Notes under the pieces: generated by a model | Told to the model about the DNA's origin: nothing | The model's input: the letters and a program-made list of their open reading frames with translations, nothing else | The model's database searches: none | Source: Fusarium oxysporum f. sp. lycopersici 4287 | Lineage: Eukaryota; Ascomycota; Sordariomycetes; Hypocreales; Nectriaceae | DNA length: 64,000 nucleotides | Reading direction: 5' to 3' | NCBI RefSeq assembly: GCF_000149955.1 | Contig: NC_030988.1 | Coordinates: 4,928,573-4,992,572, forward strand | Program-made: the position numbers and the translations under genes | Shown here: positions 21,649 to 33,244 of the stretch, piece after piece | Numbering within the stretch: position 1 is the stretch's first letter | How the letters are laid out: the number at the start of each line of letters is the position of its first letter

Positions 21649-24600
21649 TCATCGGCTGATGAGTTTTTCCTGGATCCTCGAAGCCACCGTTTCTCCCAGC
21701 TGTCCCAATGACACAGCGCCCATCATCTCTAGCACGCTGACTTGCAGGCCAAACGCCTGTCGGAACCATCGGCGTAACTCAATTGCTGTGAGGGAATCTA
21801 GGCCCATTTCGGAAAGTCGGAGGCGTGTATCGATCGCAGTATCTGGCTTGAGTAGGAAATCGTTGATTTTCTTTCCAATCTCCATGGCTAGAAAGGTAAT
21901 GGATTCCTGCTGTGACAAAACAGTTGCGCCGTCACCTTCTGTCACGTTCTTTAAGAATACTTTGAGAGCGTTGCTTTCGGCTTGTGTGTCGGATACGTCA
22001 TCAGCCCGGTTGTGATAAGCACCCATACGACGGTCGCGGCGCCAGTTGGTTGGGTTATTAAGATCGTCGAGGTGAAGCTCTGACCGAAGACCTATGATGA
22101 TGTGGCCATCGTTTTTCCATGCTGACCACGCACCTGACGAGAGGTCCTTGAGGTTGCTGGCAGCCTGCTTCTTCTGTGATGATGAGTTGAGCAGCGAAGC
22201 TTCGACACTCTCTAGGAACTCCTTCTCGCCGAGGCTGTATAGTTGCTGTAGCCTAATACTGCGCAGCGCCGCTGGGTTTTCTGCTACGAACCCGATGTCT
22301 CTAATAGGACAGATAGAAAGCACTGAAGCTGGAAGTCCGAGCGAATGTCTGTACTGGCAAAACGACTCGACAAAGGTGCATCCAGCTTTGTAGTTTCCTT
22401 GGCCAGGCTGGTCAACGACTGTAACAGTAGAGCTGGCAAGCCAGAAGTAGTCCAATGGCTGGTCGAGGAATGCTTGATGGAGATTCTTGGTGCCCTGGAC
22501 CTTTGGTTCATTGGCGTCCTTCCAGTCTTCCCACTTCATGTCAAGCAGCGGTGAATCCTGTCAGATTTTAGCTTGTATTCAAAATGTCCGATGCGATGCG
22601 TGAGTGGCCTACCCTTTGCACCATAGCAAGATGAAAGACGCCTCTGATCTGACTCGGTGCCTTACCGATTGCTTCTTTCACATCTCCTATCTCATTGACG
22701 CTTCCTTTGACGGCGGTGACCGTGCACCCCATAAATTCCAATTCTGTTGAGACGGTATTGTCTGCGACGCCACTTCTTGTGAGGAAAACAAGGCTCTTGG
22801 CGCCACGCTCAGCTAGCCAGACGGCCAACGCTTTACCGAGACCACCGAAGCCTCCAACTAGTAGGTAGGATGCAGAAGGATCAAACTCGATGGGCTGAGC
22901 CAGTGATTTGGCTTCAAGTGTTGAAATATTCTCTGGCATGTTCAAGATTACCTTGCCAATATGGCTCCCGGCTTGAAGATAACGGAAGCTTTGTTTGACG
23001 TTGCTGGCGTCAAATGCCGTGATGGGTTTCAGTGCTCGGAGCTTTCCTTGCCTACAGAAGTCGAGAGTTCTCCGCAAAACGCTGTCTGATAAGTTAGGCA
23101 CAAAGGAGCTGAGAGTGGGCGAACTTACTCTTGTACGATCAGAGGCTGTTCTTTGACCATGTACATCATGTCGATACCGCAGTATGAGCGGTTATCTAAG
23201 AAACGGCTCAAATCCAGCTGCCCGAAACCAGCAAGGTCACGTTTTCCTAGTTCAAGTAGTGAGCCAAATTTTGCCACGCACTTCCAGGAAGCGTGCAGAA
23301 GCTCGCCGGTAAGTGAGTTTAGAACCAAGTCGACGCCCTTGCCTCCTGTATGCCGCATCACTCCGTCGAGGAATGACGTGTTTCGCGAGTTGAAAATACG
23401 TTCTCGTGGGATATTGAAGTTCTCCACAAGGTATTCCTTCTTCTTATCGCTTCCGACAGTGGCGTATATCTCTCCGCCCATCATCTGCACAACTTGGATT
23501 GCAGCCAAACCAACGCCACCACATGCAGAATGGATCAGAACACTCGTTCCCTGACGTATTCTGCCTACGTCAAGTAATGCGTAAACCACAGTGGCGAAGC
23601 AGCCTTGGATAGTAGCTGCCTCCTCAAAGTCCATGGATTCCGGAATCTTGTGCACATAATGATCTTTGACGATGACATGCGTTGAGAAGCCGCCTTCAGG
23701 GGTAAAGCACATGACGCGATCTCCAATGCTCAGGTCTCTCACAGCAGTACCAAGGCGCCTGACTGTTCCAGACAATTCCATGCCAAGAGAAAGGTCCTCA
23801 GATTGAGAAGATATCAGGCCCATAGCATAAACAACGTCTCGGAAATTGAGGCCTGTTGAGTGGACTTGGATTTCAACCTGGTCTTCTGTAAGGCTTGCTG
23901 GGAGTGGGAGGATTCTCCAGTTCATTGTTTCCAACATGCCAGGCTTGTCCATATCTAATTTCGTCATGAACTCCTTTGGGATAGAGGCAGATTTTGCTGA
24001 TACTTCATCAGTTAGCGAGAAAGGCAGATAGCGACCAACACACACGACACCGTCGTTGATGATGTATTCCTTATCGGGCCCCAATTTATCCTCGTCTTCC
24101 TCTTGCACGATCTTCTTAAATACGCTAGAGACGAGGCTGCCCAATTGATTCTCATTGATGTCAATTTCGAGCGTGTAGAAGTTGAGCTCTAGTTCTGAGC
24201 GGAGGGTGCGTGCTACACCTAGTGCTTGGGAGGATCCCGGGTTGGAGCATTCCATTTGAATTGGAGATGTCAGCCAGAGAACCTTATTCGATCCAATGGA
24301 CCCAGAAAATCGTTGGAACGCAGTAAATTTATCTTCTGGGATATCTTCGAAAAAGCTGTTCTCCAGATCAAGACAGGAGATGATGTCTTGGTCCGGAGGG
24401 ATAGAATCATCGATGCAGCACTTTGTAACTGTCCAACCTTCTTGTTCCAGCGTAAAGGTCAAGTTAGAGGCGGCTTGCCCATCAGGATTCTCAGTAAGAA
24501 GAGTGACTGAGCTTGGACTGATGATTGAGGGCGGCTCTTTCTTAGCCACAACTACGGCAAAGTGCCGATATGGCTCGTCGTCATCATACGCAACATCATC

Positions 24601-27600
24601 AACGCCGCTGAAGCCAGTGGCCTTTAACTCTGCGTCCCATCGTGACACAGGAACATAGGGCTGATCTGGGCGGTTGTCCTTTTCCCCCAACCACCAGCCC
24701 GAGAAGTTCCCGAAGATATAATTGGAGGAACGTGATAAGCTGCAGAGTTCGGTCATGACAAGCATGCCGTCTGACTTGAGCAAAGTCCAGATGTTATTCA
24801 GTGTCCGTTGCAAAGATGGAGTGGCATGTAAAACATTCGCTGCAATGACAAGGTCATATTGTCCCTCTTCGAAACCTTGCTCGCGGGGATCTTGGGAGAC
24901 GTCGAGGACCTTAAACTCTATGTTTGAGACATGGGCGAAGCGTTCTTTGGCTGCTGGGAAGAAGCCTGCCGAGATATCGGTAAAGGTGTAGACTGAGTAG
25001 GTTGGTGCTCCTTGCGCGTCAATGACGCTTCGAAAGATAGTGTCTGTAGTGCCACCGGTTCCAGCTCCGACCTCCAGTATACGCATAGTCGGTCTGGCGT
25101 GAGTCAAGATGCGCAGGAAGTTGGAGTAGTCAAACGTCATCGCGTCATAAATACCAGCCAGGACGTTGTCTTTGAGAAGGGTCTCAATGGTTGTTGCTTC
25201 ACCTATGAAAATCTTTTCGATGTTATCAAAGAGACGCCTCAATCCAATTGTGAAGGCCTTCTGTGGCATATCTAGCAGAGCAGTGGTTAGTTCCTCAATC
25301 TTTTCTAGCCGGTAGGACCTTGGACAAGTAACAAATTGTTGGCAATCTTCTACGAGTTTGTAGTGACCAGCTGCGGCGAAGCCAATCTGTTGATTGAGCC
25401 AATCTCGGTACCTTGCAAAGTGAGGCTGACATGGTTGAAGATACCTGACCTTCTCTGCTGTCTCAAGGATGCAGAGTAAACCCAACTCCTCTTGGAGTCG
25501 AGACTCGGTTCTGTTTGATGCTGGCGGCGTGAAGAGTCTTGAAGCGTCGAGGAAGTCGAAGTGTGGAAGCAACTGGAGCCGTGCTGCGGCATGGATATCG
25601 CGTGCCTCTGAGGTTCTGTCGTATCCTAAAGGACGGAACTGGACACCTGACGCATAGAATGCAACCTTTCCATTCGAAGCAAACTCTACACAAGGCACAT
25701 CTCCATACCGCTTCCATGCCTTGGCATCGATGATATTTCCGCATGAGCTGATTTCAAGCTCCTCGATAGTTGTGGGTACAACAAGCTGAACAAGATTGCG
25801 TCCAAGACCTTTAGCCTGCGCTACCAAAAGGAGCTGAAGGCCTGCATCGATCGTAGCTGGATGCAGAGTGAAAGGAGCACAACTTTGCTGGTCTCTGTTG
25901 CCGATTCGAGCATATGCCAACTCTTCACAAGTTGATGACGTAGCACTCGATAAGCCGCGGAACTCCGGTCCATACACAAAACCTATGCTGGCCAAAGAAT
26001 CGTAAATACGAGAGCAATCAACTTTCCGAGGAAGTACCTCGGCCTCCCAATCGCTGTCTCTTGTGGTTTCCAGAATGCTCACTTGCCCTGCGCAGTGTTT
26101 TATCCAGGTCGAGCCATTGTAAGAAGAGATACTGAATTCGTACCACTCAGAGTCTTCGTTGTCATTGAGTTTGTGGCTGTGCATTCTGGTCATGAGCTCG
26201 ATGGAATTGGGAGGGAAGAGAAGGGCTGTGTGAGCGACAACATGTCTGAGACGGTAACCAGCACCTCGTGGAGAGTGGGTGAGTTGCCTTACAGCTTCTC
26301 CAGCAATAGCAATGTATCCAGCGAAAGGAAAAACAATATCGTCGTGTAGCTTGTGGTGAGAAAGCCAGGGCTCGTTTTCCATATTAAGAATGTTTCGCCA
26401 CTGAGGCTCGGTTTCTATGCCTTCGAAATTGCGGGATCCCAGAAGGGAGTGATGAGGATAGTGTCTAAATCTCCAAGCCTTTGAAATGCGGCTCTCAGCC
26501 CAGTAAGATCCCTTGTGATCCCATGGGTATGTCGGCAATCCTGAAGTTGCCTTGCCATCGGGGAACAATGGGCTTAGGTCAAGAGAAACTCCTTCTTGGT
26601 ACAATTTCCCTACTGCACCCAAGTAGGTAACAAAGGAATCTTTCTCGCGAGATTGGGCTGCCACATAACGATATGGTCGAGAGACTGTCGAGCAGATTTG
26701 TCTCAAAGGACTAGCTAGCGTAGAGTGTGGACCAATCTCTAAGAAGATACAATCGTTTTTGACTGCCAACAAGTTCAAGACTGCTGGCGAGAATTTCACC
26801 GGAGACGTAAGATTCTTTACCCAGTAGGATGGATCACGGACGAAGCCTCCCGCTAGTTTGGTGGTCACCGAAGAAAAGAGGTCAATTTTCGGTGTCGAAC
26901 AACTTGGTGCGAGTTTTGGCAGCTCGGATTCAAGCAAAGTCTGATACTCAGAACTCAATGAAAGCATGTGATCTGAAACAACTTATTAGCAAATGCACAG
27001 AGGGCAAGGTTGTCTGGGACATACCTGAGTGATATGCCATGTTTACTTTCAACAGCCGAGTAAACATGTCAGGTTGCTTCTGCTTGATAGCATCGACAAC
27101 CTGGGCTACCTTGTCGGCATGTCCAGAAATGGTAGTGCTGCTTTGGCTGTTTTCACAAGCCACCACTACCCCATCACACAAGAAGTCCGACACCTCTTGC
27201 GCGCCAATTCCAATAGCTGCCATACTGCCATTGAGAGTCTGTTTGATTGTGACGTAGCCACGGTAATAGGCGATGGTGATCGCCTCTTCCATGGAGATGT
27301 AGCCAGCAGCATAAGCACCAGCAATCTCACCGCTCGAATGGCCCACGATAGCAGCGGGCGTAAGATTTAGACTAGAAAATCTATTGAACAAAGCTATTTG
27401 TACGGCAGTGCAGAGGGGTTGTGAAAGCTCCGCTTTGTGAATTTGCGTAGTATTGGCGGGTTCTAAGAGTTCATCTAGAAACAACTTAGTAACGCTCATC
27501 AAAGCAAAGGCCAGTCGACATACCGATAATTCTCCAAGATGGAGGAAATTGTAACCGTTGCAACACTGCGTCGAGGCTGAGTAAGTCATCACGGAAGGCT

Positions 27601-29622
27601 GTGTCATTCTGTATGAGCTCTTTGGCCATCATAGGCCACTGTGCGCCCTGGCCGCTGAAAACCAGGACAAGTGGTAATGAATCCGGTGGTATCTTTGTTG
27701 CGCTTGAGGTTTCTATGGAGTTGGCTCCGTCAAGAATGACAAATGCTCGCTGAGGTAGGTGTTCTCGATGATTTGCGCGAGTGTAGACCAGATCGGCGAC
27801 AGAGTCGGGGTGCTTGAGTACCCATTCTACATGTAATTTGATCTGCTTCTGTAAAGAGCTCTCTGTATTGGCAGATAATAGAAGTAATTTAGGCGATGTG
27901 GGCTTTGAAAGGCCATTGTGTCCTGCAGTTCCATTCTGGTGGACTACACCATTTTGCTGCGAGCCATATGACTCAAGGATGATCTAGGTGATCGCTTAGA
28001 GATTCATGGAATGACGCAGAACTATTATGAGTGGCACTTACGTGTGCGTTGCTTCCACCAATGCCGAACGAGTTGATGCTGATTCTCTGATTGCGATCCG
28101 TTGGGAACGGAGTTGGTTTGAGTGGAACCGTCAAATTGTATTTGGCGAACGGAACTTGAATTGCTTGTTAGCACAGCTTCGATGGATTAGTTAGTTGAGG
28201 ACATCCTGGACATACTGTTCGGATTGGGCTTATTAAGCTTGATATTTGGTGGGATTGTTTTGTGTTCTAGGGCGAGAACACACTTGATGACTGATGAGAG
28301 TCCCGCAGAGCCCTCCGAATGTCCCACGTTTGGCTTGACTGAGGTGATGTAGATGCCCTTTTCACCTCCAAAGACCTTTCCAACTGCTGTGGCCTCGATA
28401 GGGTCACCAGTAGGTGTTCCTGTCCCATGACACTACATATCTCTTAATTCGGGCTCTGGGCAGTGTCGATTTCTACTCACCTCCACAAATGCAGTATCCC
28501 TGGGATCAAGCCCAGCATCGCAATAAGCCGTTCTCATCAGTACTTCTTGCGCTATTCCATTTGGGGTAACAAGGCTAACACTCCTACCATCGGCATTCGT
28601 AGATGTAGCCTTGATGACGGCCCTCACAGGGTTACCATCGCGAAGAGCGTCGGCTAGTGGCTTGACATAAATGGCTGTAATAGCTTCAGCTCTGGCATAT
28701 CCATCTACCGCAACATCAAATGTTTTGCAGGACGCATCTGGTGACAGAACACCCTGCGACATTGTCGTTGTTAGGGCGGGAGTGGTGATCACGCTGGTGC
28801 CGGCTATGACCGCACTCGAGGCATCGCCTCTTTGGATTGCCCGACATGCTTCGTGAAGCGCAACTGCTGATGCTGAACAGCCTGTTTTGATAACCAAGCT
28901 AATGGCAGATATTAGCATAATACCAAGATAGTTTAGTATCGCAAGATCACTCACCTGGGTCCTAGAAAGTCATATTCGTATGAAATACGGTTAGCCAGCA
29001 TGAGATCGCAGTATCCAGTGACCGCATGGACTCCTCCATGAAGAGGCTCTTTGGCACTCATCAACAGCCAGTCGTCTCCAAAGGTACCCACATAGCAACC
29101 TATTGTCTTCCCACGATAGTTCACCTCTCCTGCATCTTCAAGACACTCACGAGTTACCTCGAGAAGCAGCCTTTGCTGGGGATCGACCTTCTCAAGCTCA
29201 CCCTTTGATAGTGTGAAAAAAGACGTATCAAGAGCAGAGAGATCCTCATCTAGGAAATAACCGTGTTTAAACTTTACTGTATCCTTGCCTCCGAGACTGT
29301 CGTCAAATCCATCAACATTGTAGCGATTACTAGGAACGGGGCTTCGAGCATCGAGTCCATTGTAGAGAAGGTTCCAGTAATCGTCACAATTTCGAATGCC
29401 TCCAGGAAGACGTAGCCCAATTCCGCAAATGGCAACATCGGTTCCTGTAGATTTATCAACCTTTCCATTTTGTAGAGGAGTTTGGGCTGAGTGCCTATTG
29501 GTCATGAGTTTATCGGGTGTAGGTAAAGATCCGTTTGGGGTCGTGCCCACGGGCTCAGGGAAACGGTGAACCCGTGTGCCATTAGAAGGCTGGCACTCAG
29601 GATATTTGTTACTCATGATCAA
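21649..29622 (-). CDS. Highly reducing type I polyketide synthase (KS-AT-DH-cMT-ER-KR-ACP)
   Basis: Nine exons and eight introns (28899-28954, 28433-28480, 28155-28215, 27984-28041, 27475-27523, 26972-27024, 23086-23128, 22558-22612) splice to 7551 nt, exactly 2516 codons plus stop. Domains: KS (about 62-475; Cys230 in KTGCSAS, His364 in CHGTGT, His400 in NVGHSEG); AT (about 575-890; Ser672 in GHSSGE); DH (His982 in [10 protein letters not shown], Asp1151 in [10 protein letters not shown]); C-methyltransferase ([13 protein letters not shown], about 1407-1418); ER (NADPH loop [10 protein letters not shown]); KR (loop [10 protein letters not shown]; Ser2256/2257 and Tyr2270); ACP (Ser2469 in EMGLDSLTA). 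There is no thioesterase or reductive release domain, so release needs another enzyme or spontaneous chemistry. The product should be a reduced, possibly C-methylated chain. DH has Asp where HxxxG is usual, and KR has Cys where Asn follows Tyr; both variants also occur among fungal HR-PKSs as far as I know. The start is the first Met of exon 1; Met at codon 3 is an alternative. Confidence 0.95.
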
Positions 29623-30950
29623 CGATAGCCGCAGCAGAAGAGTACAAGGTAAGAAGATCCAAGTTTAAATCCCTCAATGTTAATGACAGAAAAACAATGT
29701 TCTGTCAACGCTGTGCAGGCTAGGTCCCTTCATTTGCCCAGGATGCTCCACTCATTTAAACCTCCGTTTAGTGAATCCCTTCCATCATTTCCACTATTGA
29801 ACCAATAGGCATGTCATTTCATGGCCCAGGATAACGCTGCATTGGTATCTTAAGCCAGTATCATGTAGGCAACTCGTCTTCCAACACCCTGTTGAGATGC
29901 TACTAGTTTACCCTTCACCTGGCGCTACGCGACGATGGCCTCTATTTTTGGGGATGTGGGGGCAAGCGGGTAGTTTAGTAGAATAACAAGGATTATAGCC
30001 ATATAAATCGAAGCAGCAGCCGATCTGCAACTGACGTGGCCTTCACCTTTCAAAGTGTATGACACCACAAGACTCATGCTCGAGGGCTTCTTAGTGACAA
30101 TATCCAGGATTCAGTACTGGAGTTCACAATCCCGCTACGTTGTGTAAGAGGCGCTTATGCGGAAAGCCACGATCAATGCACGCTGAATGCATCTGCAAGT
30201 AGTACAGTTCTCAGAGACGGCAAGTGTTAGTTTGGTATGATGCATTGGAGACTGACTGATGAAGAAGTACAAGAAGCTAATCATCTTAAAGGTGATGTTC
30301 CATTGGCAGCTTAATGCAGCCCACCGCAGCTCGCGTTTTTATAGACTTGCCACCTATTAGCAGATATACTGATAAGCAAATATGAGTCTTGCCTGTCTAT
30401 TAGTAAACTCTATTTCATGGAGTAAAACTGGTGCTCTGTAGCAGATTAACATTTGTCATCGCTAGGGACTGTATTCGGATCATTCAGGGACTCCCTGGTA
30501 TAACTTGTTGGTCGGAATGACCGGACATGGCTGTACGCACGTCGGTAATGATGTGACACCTGCCAAGTTTACTCTCTAGGTGCCGTTTTATGGTATGATA
30601 ATCTAAAAAAAAAAAAACGTTGCCAAGATATCATGAATGAGGAGAAATTCATGCAGCTACTGTGCACAGCCGTGGTAGGCGAAAATCATCGTGTCACCAG
30701 CTTATTGGTCTCGACTGATCCACCAGCTCATGGGATAAAATCAGCACGCATATGCTGAAGGCTTGAACAATTAATTTTTCTTTCCACGTAGTTGGCATGC
30801 AATTGTGGCGCTATTAGGGGGATCCTGCACATGATGACCTCCCTACATCCCGAGACAAAAAGGCAAGCTTACACGTATGAAGGCTTGATCGCCGCTTATT
30901 ATCGGGGGTTACTACATACTCACAGTGTCGGCCCGGGCCTTGAGGGGCCA
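29623..30950. other. PKS promoter region
   Basis: About 1.3 kb upstream of the PKS start with no gene. It ends at a solo LTR. An A-run of 12 lies at about 30607. No regulator binding site can be assigned with confidence. Confidence 0.35.
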
Positions 30951-30955
30951 CATGC

Positions 30956-31140
30956 TGTTAGATTGGCGGCTGGGAATGGGCTCCACTTCCCTTTTTGCAA
31001 TATTATTCTTGTATCCAAAAGAGGGGTGAAACCCCTCATGGACACACTGATCAAAGAATCAAGTCGACGATCAATAACACCACAACATTCTGGTCCACAC
31101 TTGGATACACTTACCCCATCGTATTCGTGCGTATCTAACA
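30956..31140. mobile_element. Solo LTR, 185 bp, with target duplication CATGC
   Basis: The block begins TGTTAGATTGGCGG and ends CGTATCTAACA, with the short inverted ends TGTTAGAT/ATCTAACA typical of LTRs. The 5 bp on each side are identical (CATGC at 30951-30955 and 31141-31145). A second copy sits at 60065-60231 with its own target duplication. No internal retroelement sequence is present, so each is a solo LTR left by LTR-LTR recombination. It lies between the PKS and the second methyltransferase. Confidence 0.88.
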
Positions 31141-31145
31141 CATGC

Positions 31146-31477
31146 TCAACCTCACTTCGAGCTATAGACTTAGCGCTGACACCAACTATGCAGATACATC
31201 CGAATCCAGTGAAATGTAAACCATGATGGTGCTGACACTAAGGCATGGACGTGGGCCGAGACCTCAGCCGATAGATTGTCATCATCCAATTTAGGTCAGG
31301 TACTTTGAAACGACGGCAATTATGGAGCAGGATCCGCATAGTTAAATAGCATCAATTAGAGATATTAATTAAAAAAGACGGTAGAGCACATTACCCAAAT
31401 CTGTGCTTTATAATTAAACATGTAAAAGGAAGTAAGAAGTGGAACCATGGTAATTCAGAATTATGAAATCCTGGTCA
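31146..31477. other. Short intergenic region
   Basis: No gene seen; it is AT-rich towards the 3' end of the adjacent methyltransferase gene. Confidence 0.35.
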
Positions 31478-32230
31478 TTATTTTCCTGCTTGCTTTGGCG
31501 GCTTGGCAGCCCGCCACAAGAACATCATAGCTACCACTTGCGTCTCAACCTCTTCAAATTCCTCCTGCAATACCTTCTCCAACACGTTAGGATCTTCTTG
31601 CAAATTATCCATGATTCCGCGCTTATTGTAAAATCCCAGCGCAAATGACGCGAGGCGCCCCACAGGCTTCTGGTTCTTGACTTTGTAACCCTCCTCTGTC
31701 TTTTCCCATTGCTTGCCCAGTACTGTAGATCCAATTAGAACGCCGTTATCCGACAAGAGACCTTTTGCATTGCGAATTGCCTCGGCTTTGGTCAGAGTTG
31801 GGCCTGGCATATGGTGCAGAACTAGGGAGAGCGAAGCAGAGTCGAAGCGCTTATCCGCTAGTGAAGCAGGAGGAGGTTTCGCCGCATCAGCAAGGACGCA
31901 GCAGATATCTGTCTGCGGGTATTGAGATAAAATACGCTGTCTGGCCGAAATGAGAGCATGCTCACTTAGATCGACTAGAGTCAAATGCTGGTCCTCAGGC
32001 TTTCGCTTAAGATCTTCTATGGCCTTTGTTGGAAAGTAGCCATTTCCAACGCCAATGTCCAGATGCCTTTTAGAGAAGTTGTTTGTGAATAGAGGCCGCA
32101 GATACTTTTGTGGGGAGGCGCGCCAGATCAGAGGAGCAGAGAACCGAATCACGTAAAAGTCATATATAAACAGAACGAGAGGTTTAAAGCGGATTGACCC
32201 AGCATTAGGGGCATGTCTGGCGGCTGTCAT
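31478..32230 (-). CDS. Class I SAM-dependent methyltransferase
   Basis: Intronless 250-residue protein. SAM motif I is HLDIGVGNGYF (about residues 56-66), followed by LTLVDLSEHAL (acidic residue of motif II), CVLADAAKPP and FDSASLSLVLHHMPGP, then LLSDNGVLIGSTVLGKQW and a C-terminal VVAMMFLWRA. This pattern resembles small fungal secondary-metabolite methyltransferases. The substrate cannot be read from sequence; an O- or C-methylation of the PKS product is a reasonable inference because the gene is on the same strand 1.9 kb upstream of the PKS. The only interruption between them is the solo LTR. The start is the first Met of the open frame and fits the family length. Confidence 0.82.
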   Translation of the reverse strand: MTAARHAPNAGSIRFKPLVLFIYDFYVIRFSAPLIWRASPQKYLRPLFTNNFSKRHLDIGVGNGYFPTKAIEDLKRKPEDQHLTLVDLSEHALISARQRILSQYPQTDICCVLADAAKPPPASLADKRFDSASLSLVLHHMPGPTLTKAEAIRNAKGLLSDNGVLIGSTVLGKQWEKTEEGYKVKNQKPVGRLASFALGFYNKRGIMDNLQEDPNVLEKVLQEEFEEVETQVVAMMFLWRAAKPPKQAGK

Positions 32231-33244
32231 CGTGAACAGAGGCGTTGTCTTTCATTCGCTTCTTGAAAACAGAATTGAGGTAACTGCGATTGATTAAGAT
32301 AACGATGGTCATCATCGGTTCTCGCCTTAACATGCTAGGACAGAGCCTGGTGTATCCACCTCACGGAGAGCAGCTATTCCAAAGCGACCTGTCACACAAC
32401 AACACATCAGTGCATTAGCATATCGCTTAGTGGCAGTTGCCAGAAACAGTTAGCGATCGGGTTTAATCCCTGGCACCACCAGTTGGAAAATTTTGGTACC
32501 CTGCTGGAAACAACAAAGCACACAATGTGTGGCTGGCAAGGGTCGAAATGACTACCCCGCATCAAATGCTGTCTTCTTGGAAATTTGGTAACGAGGTATG
32601 GTTGGTGCGTTTTGAGGCTGTCGTGACAGTAGAGTCGTCTGTGATGGCTTCTGCCAAACGGATGGTAAAGCCATTCACAAAATGCACGAAAAAAACCATA
32701 TCCACATAGCCTAGAGTAATATGAGGAAAGTCTAGCCCGCTCACGTTGTTCTACTGCTCGGCTGGGCGGAAGGGGCAGACGTCATCCTAACCCAGCAGCC
32801 CTGGCTTAGCATCAAATGCAGAAATTATTTAACTCACACCTAGGATACGATATATATCAAGTCAATAGTTAGAATAACTAGGATTGGCGAATGTGAGTGA
32901 TCACATATATTAGAAAAAGAGACGGCGTTAAGGCTTTATAGAGACGACCTTAGGGGATATAAGATCTCCTCTTGTTAGAAATCAACGGCTAGGCATTTAT
33001 TACTATTTACTAACTCCTAAATAGCGCATATAGCAAGGCAGTAAACCTGCTTCTTGATCTTATACTACCACTAAACTCCATTATCAATAGGGATACCTTA
33101 ATACATGTTACTCTCTCTAAGGACTACCATGCAGTACCTTATCCCCCGCAAAAAGCGGCCCGTGAAATCGTGTGCGCGGCGCCTGATAAGTGCATTTGAT
33201 AAGTTCCCCGCAACTTATCAGGCCCCAGACAGGAAACAAACACC
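32231..33244. other. Intergenic region, AT-rich in its second half
   Basis: No gene recognised. From about 32820 the DNA is AT-rich, then changes sharply at about 33150-33250 to the GC-rich Crypton. The words GCGCCTGATAAGTGC at 33178-33192 and GCGCCGGGCACTTATCA at 36787-36803 may relate to the Crypton borders. Confidence 0.35.
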
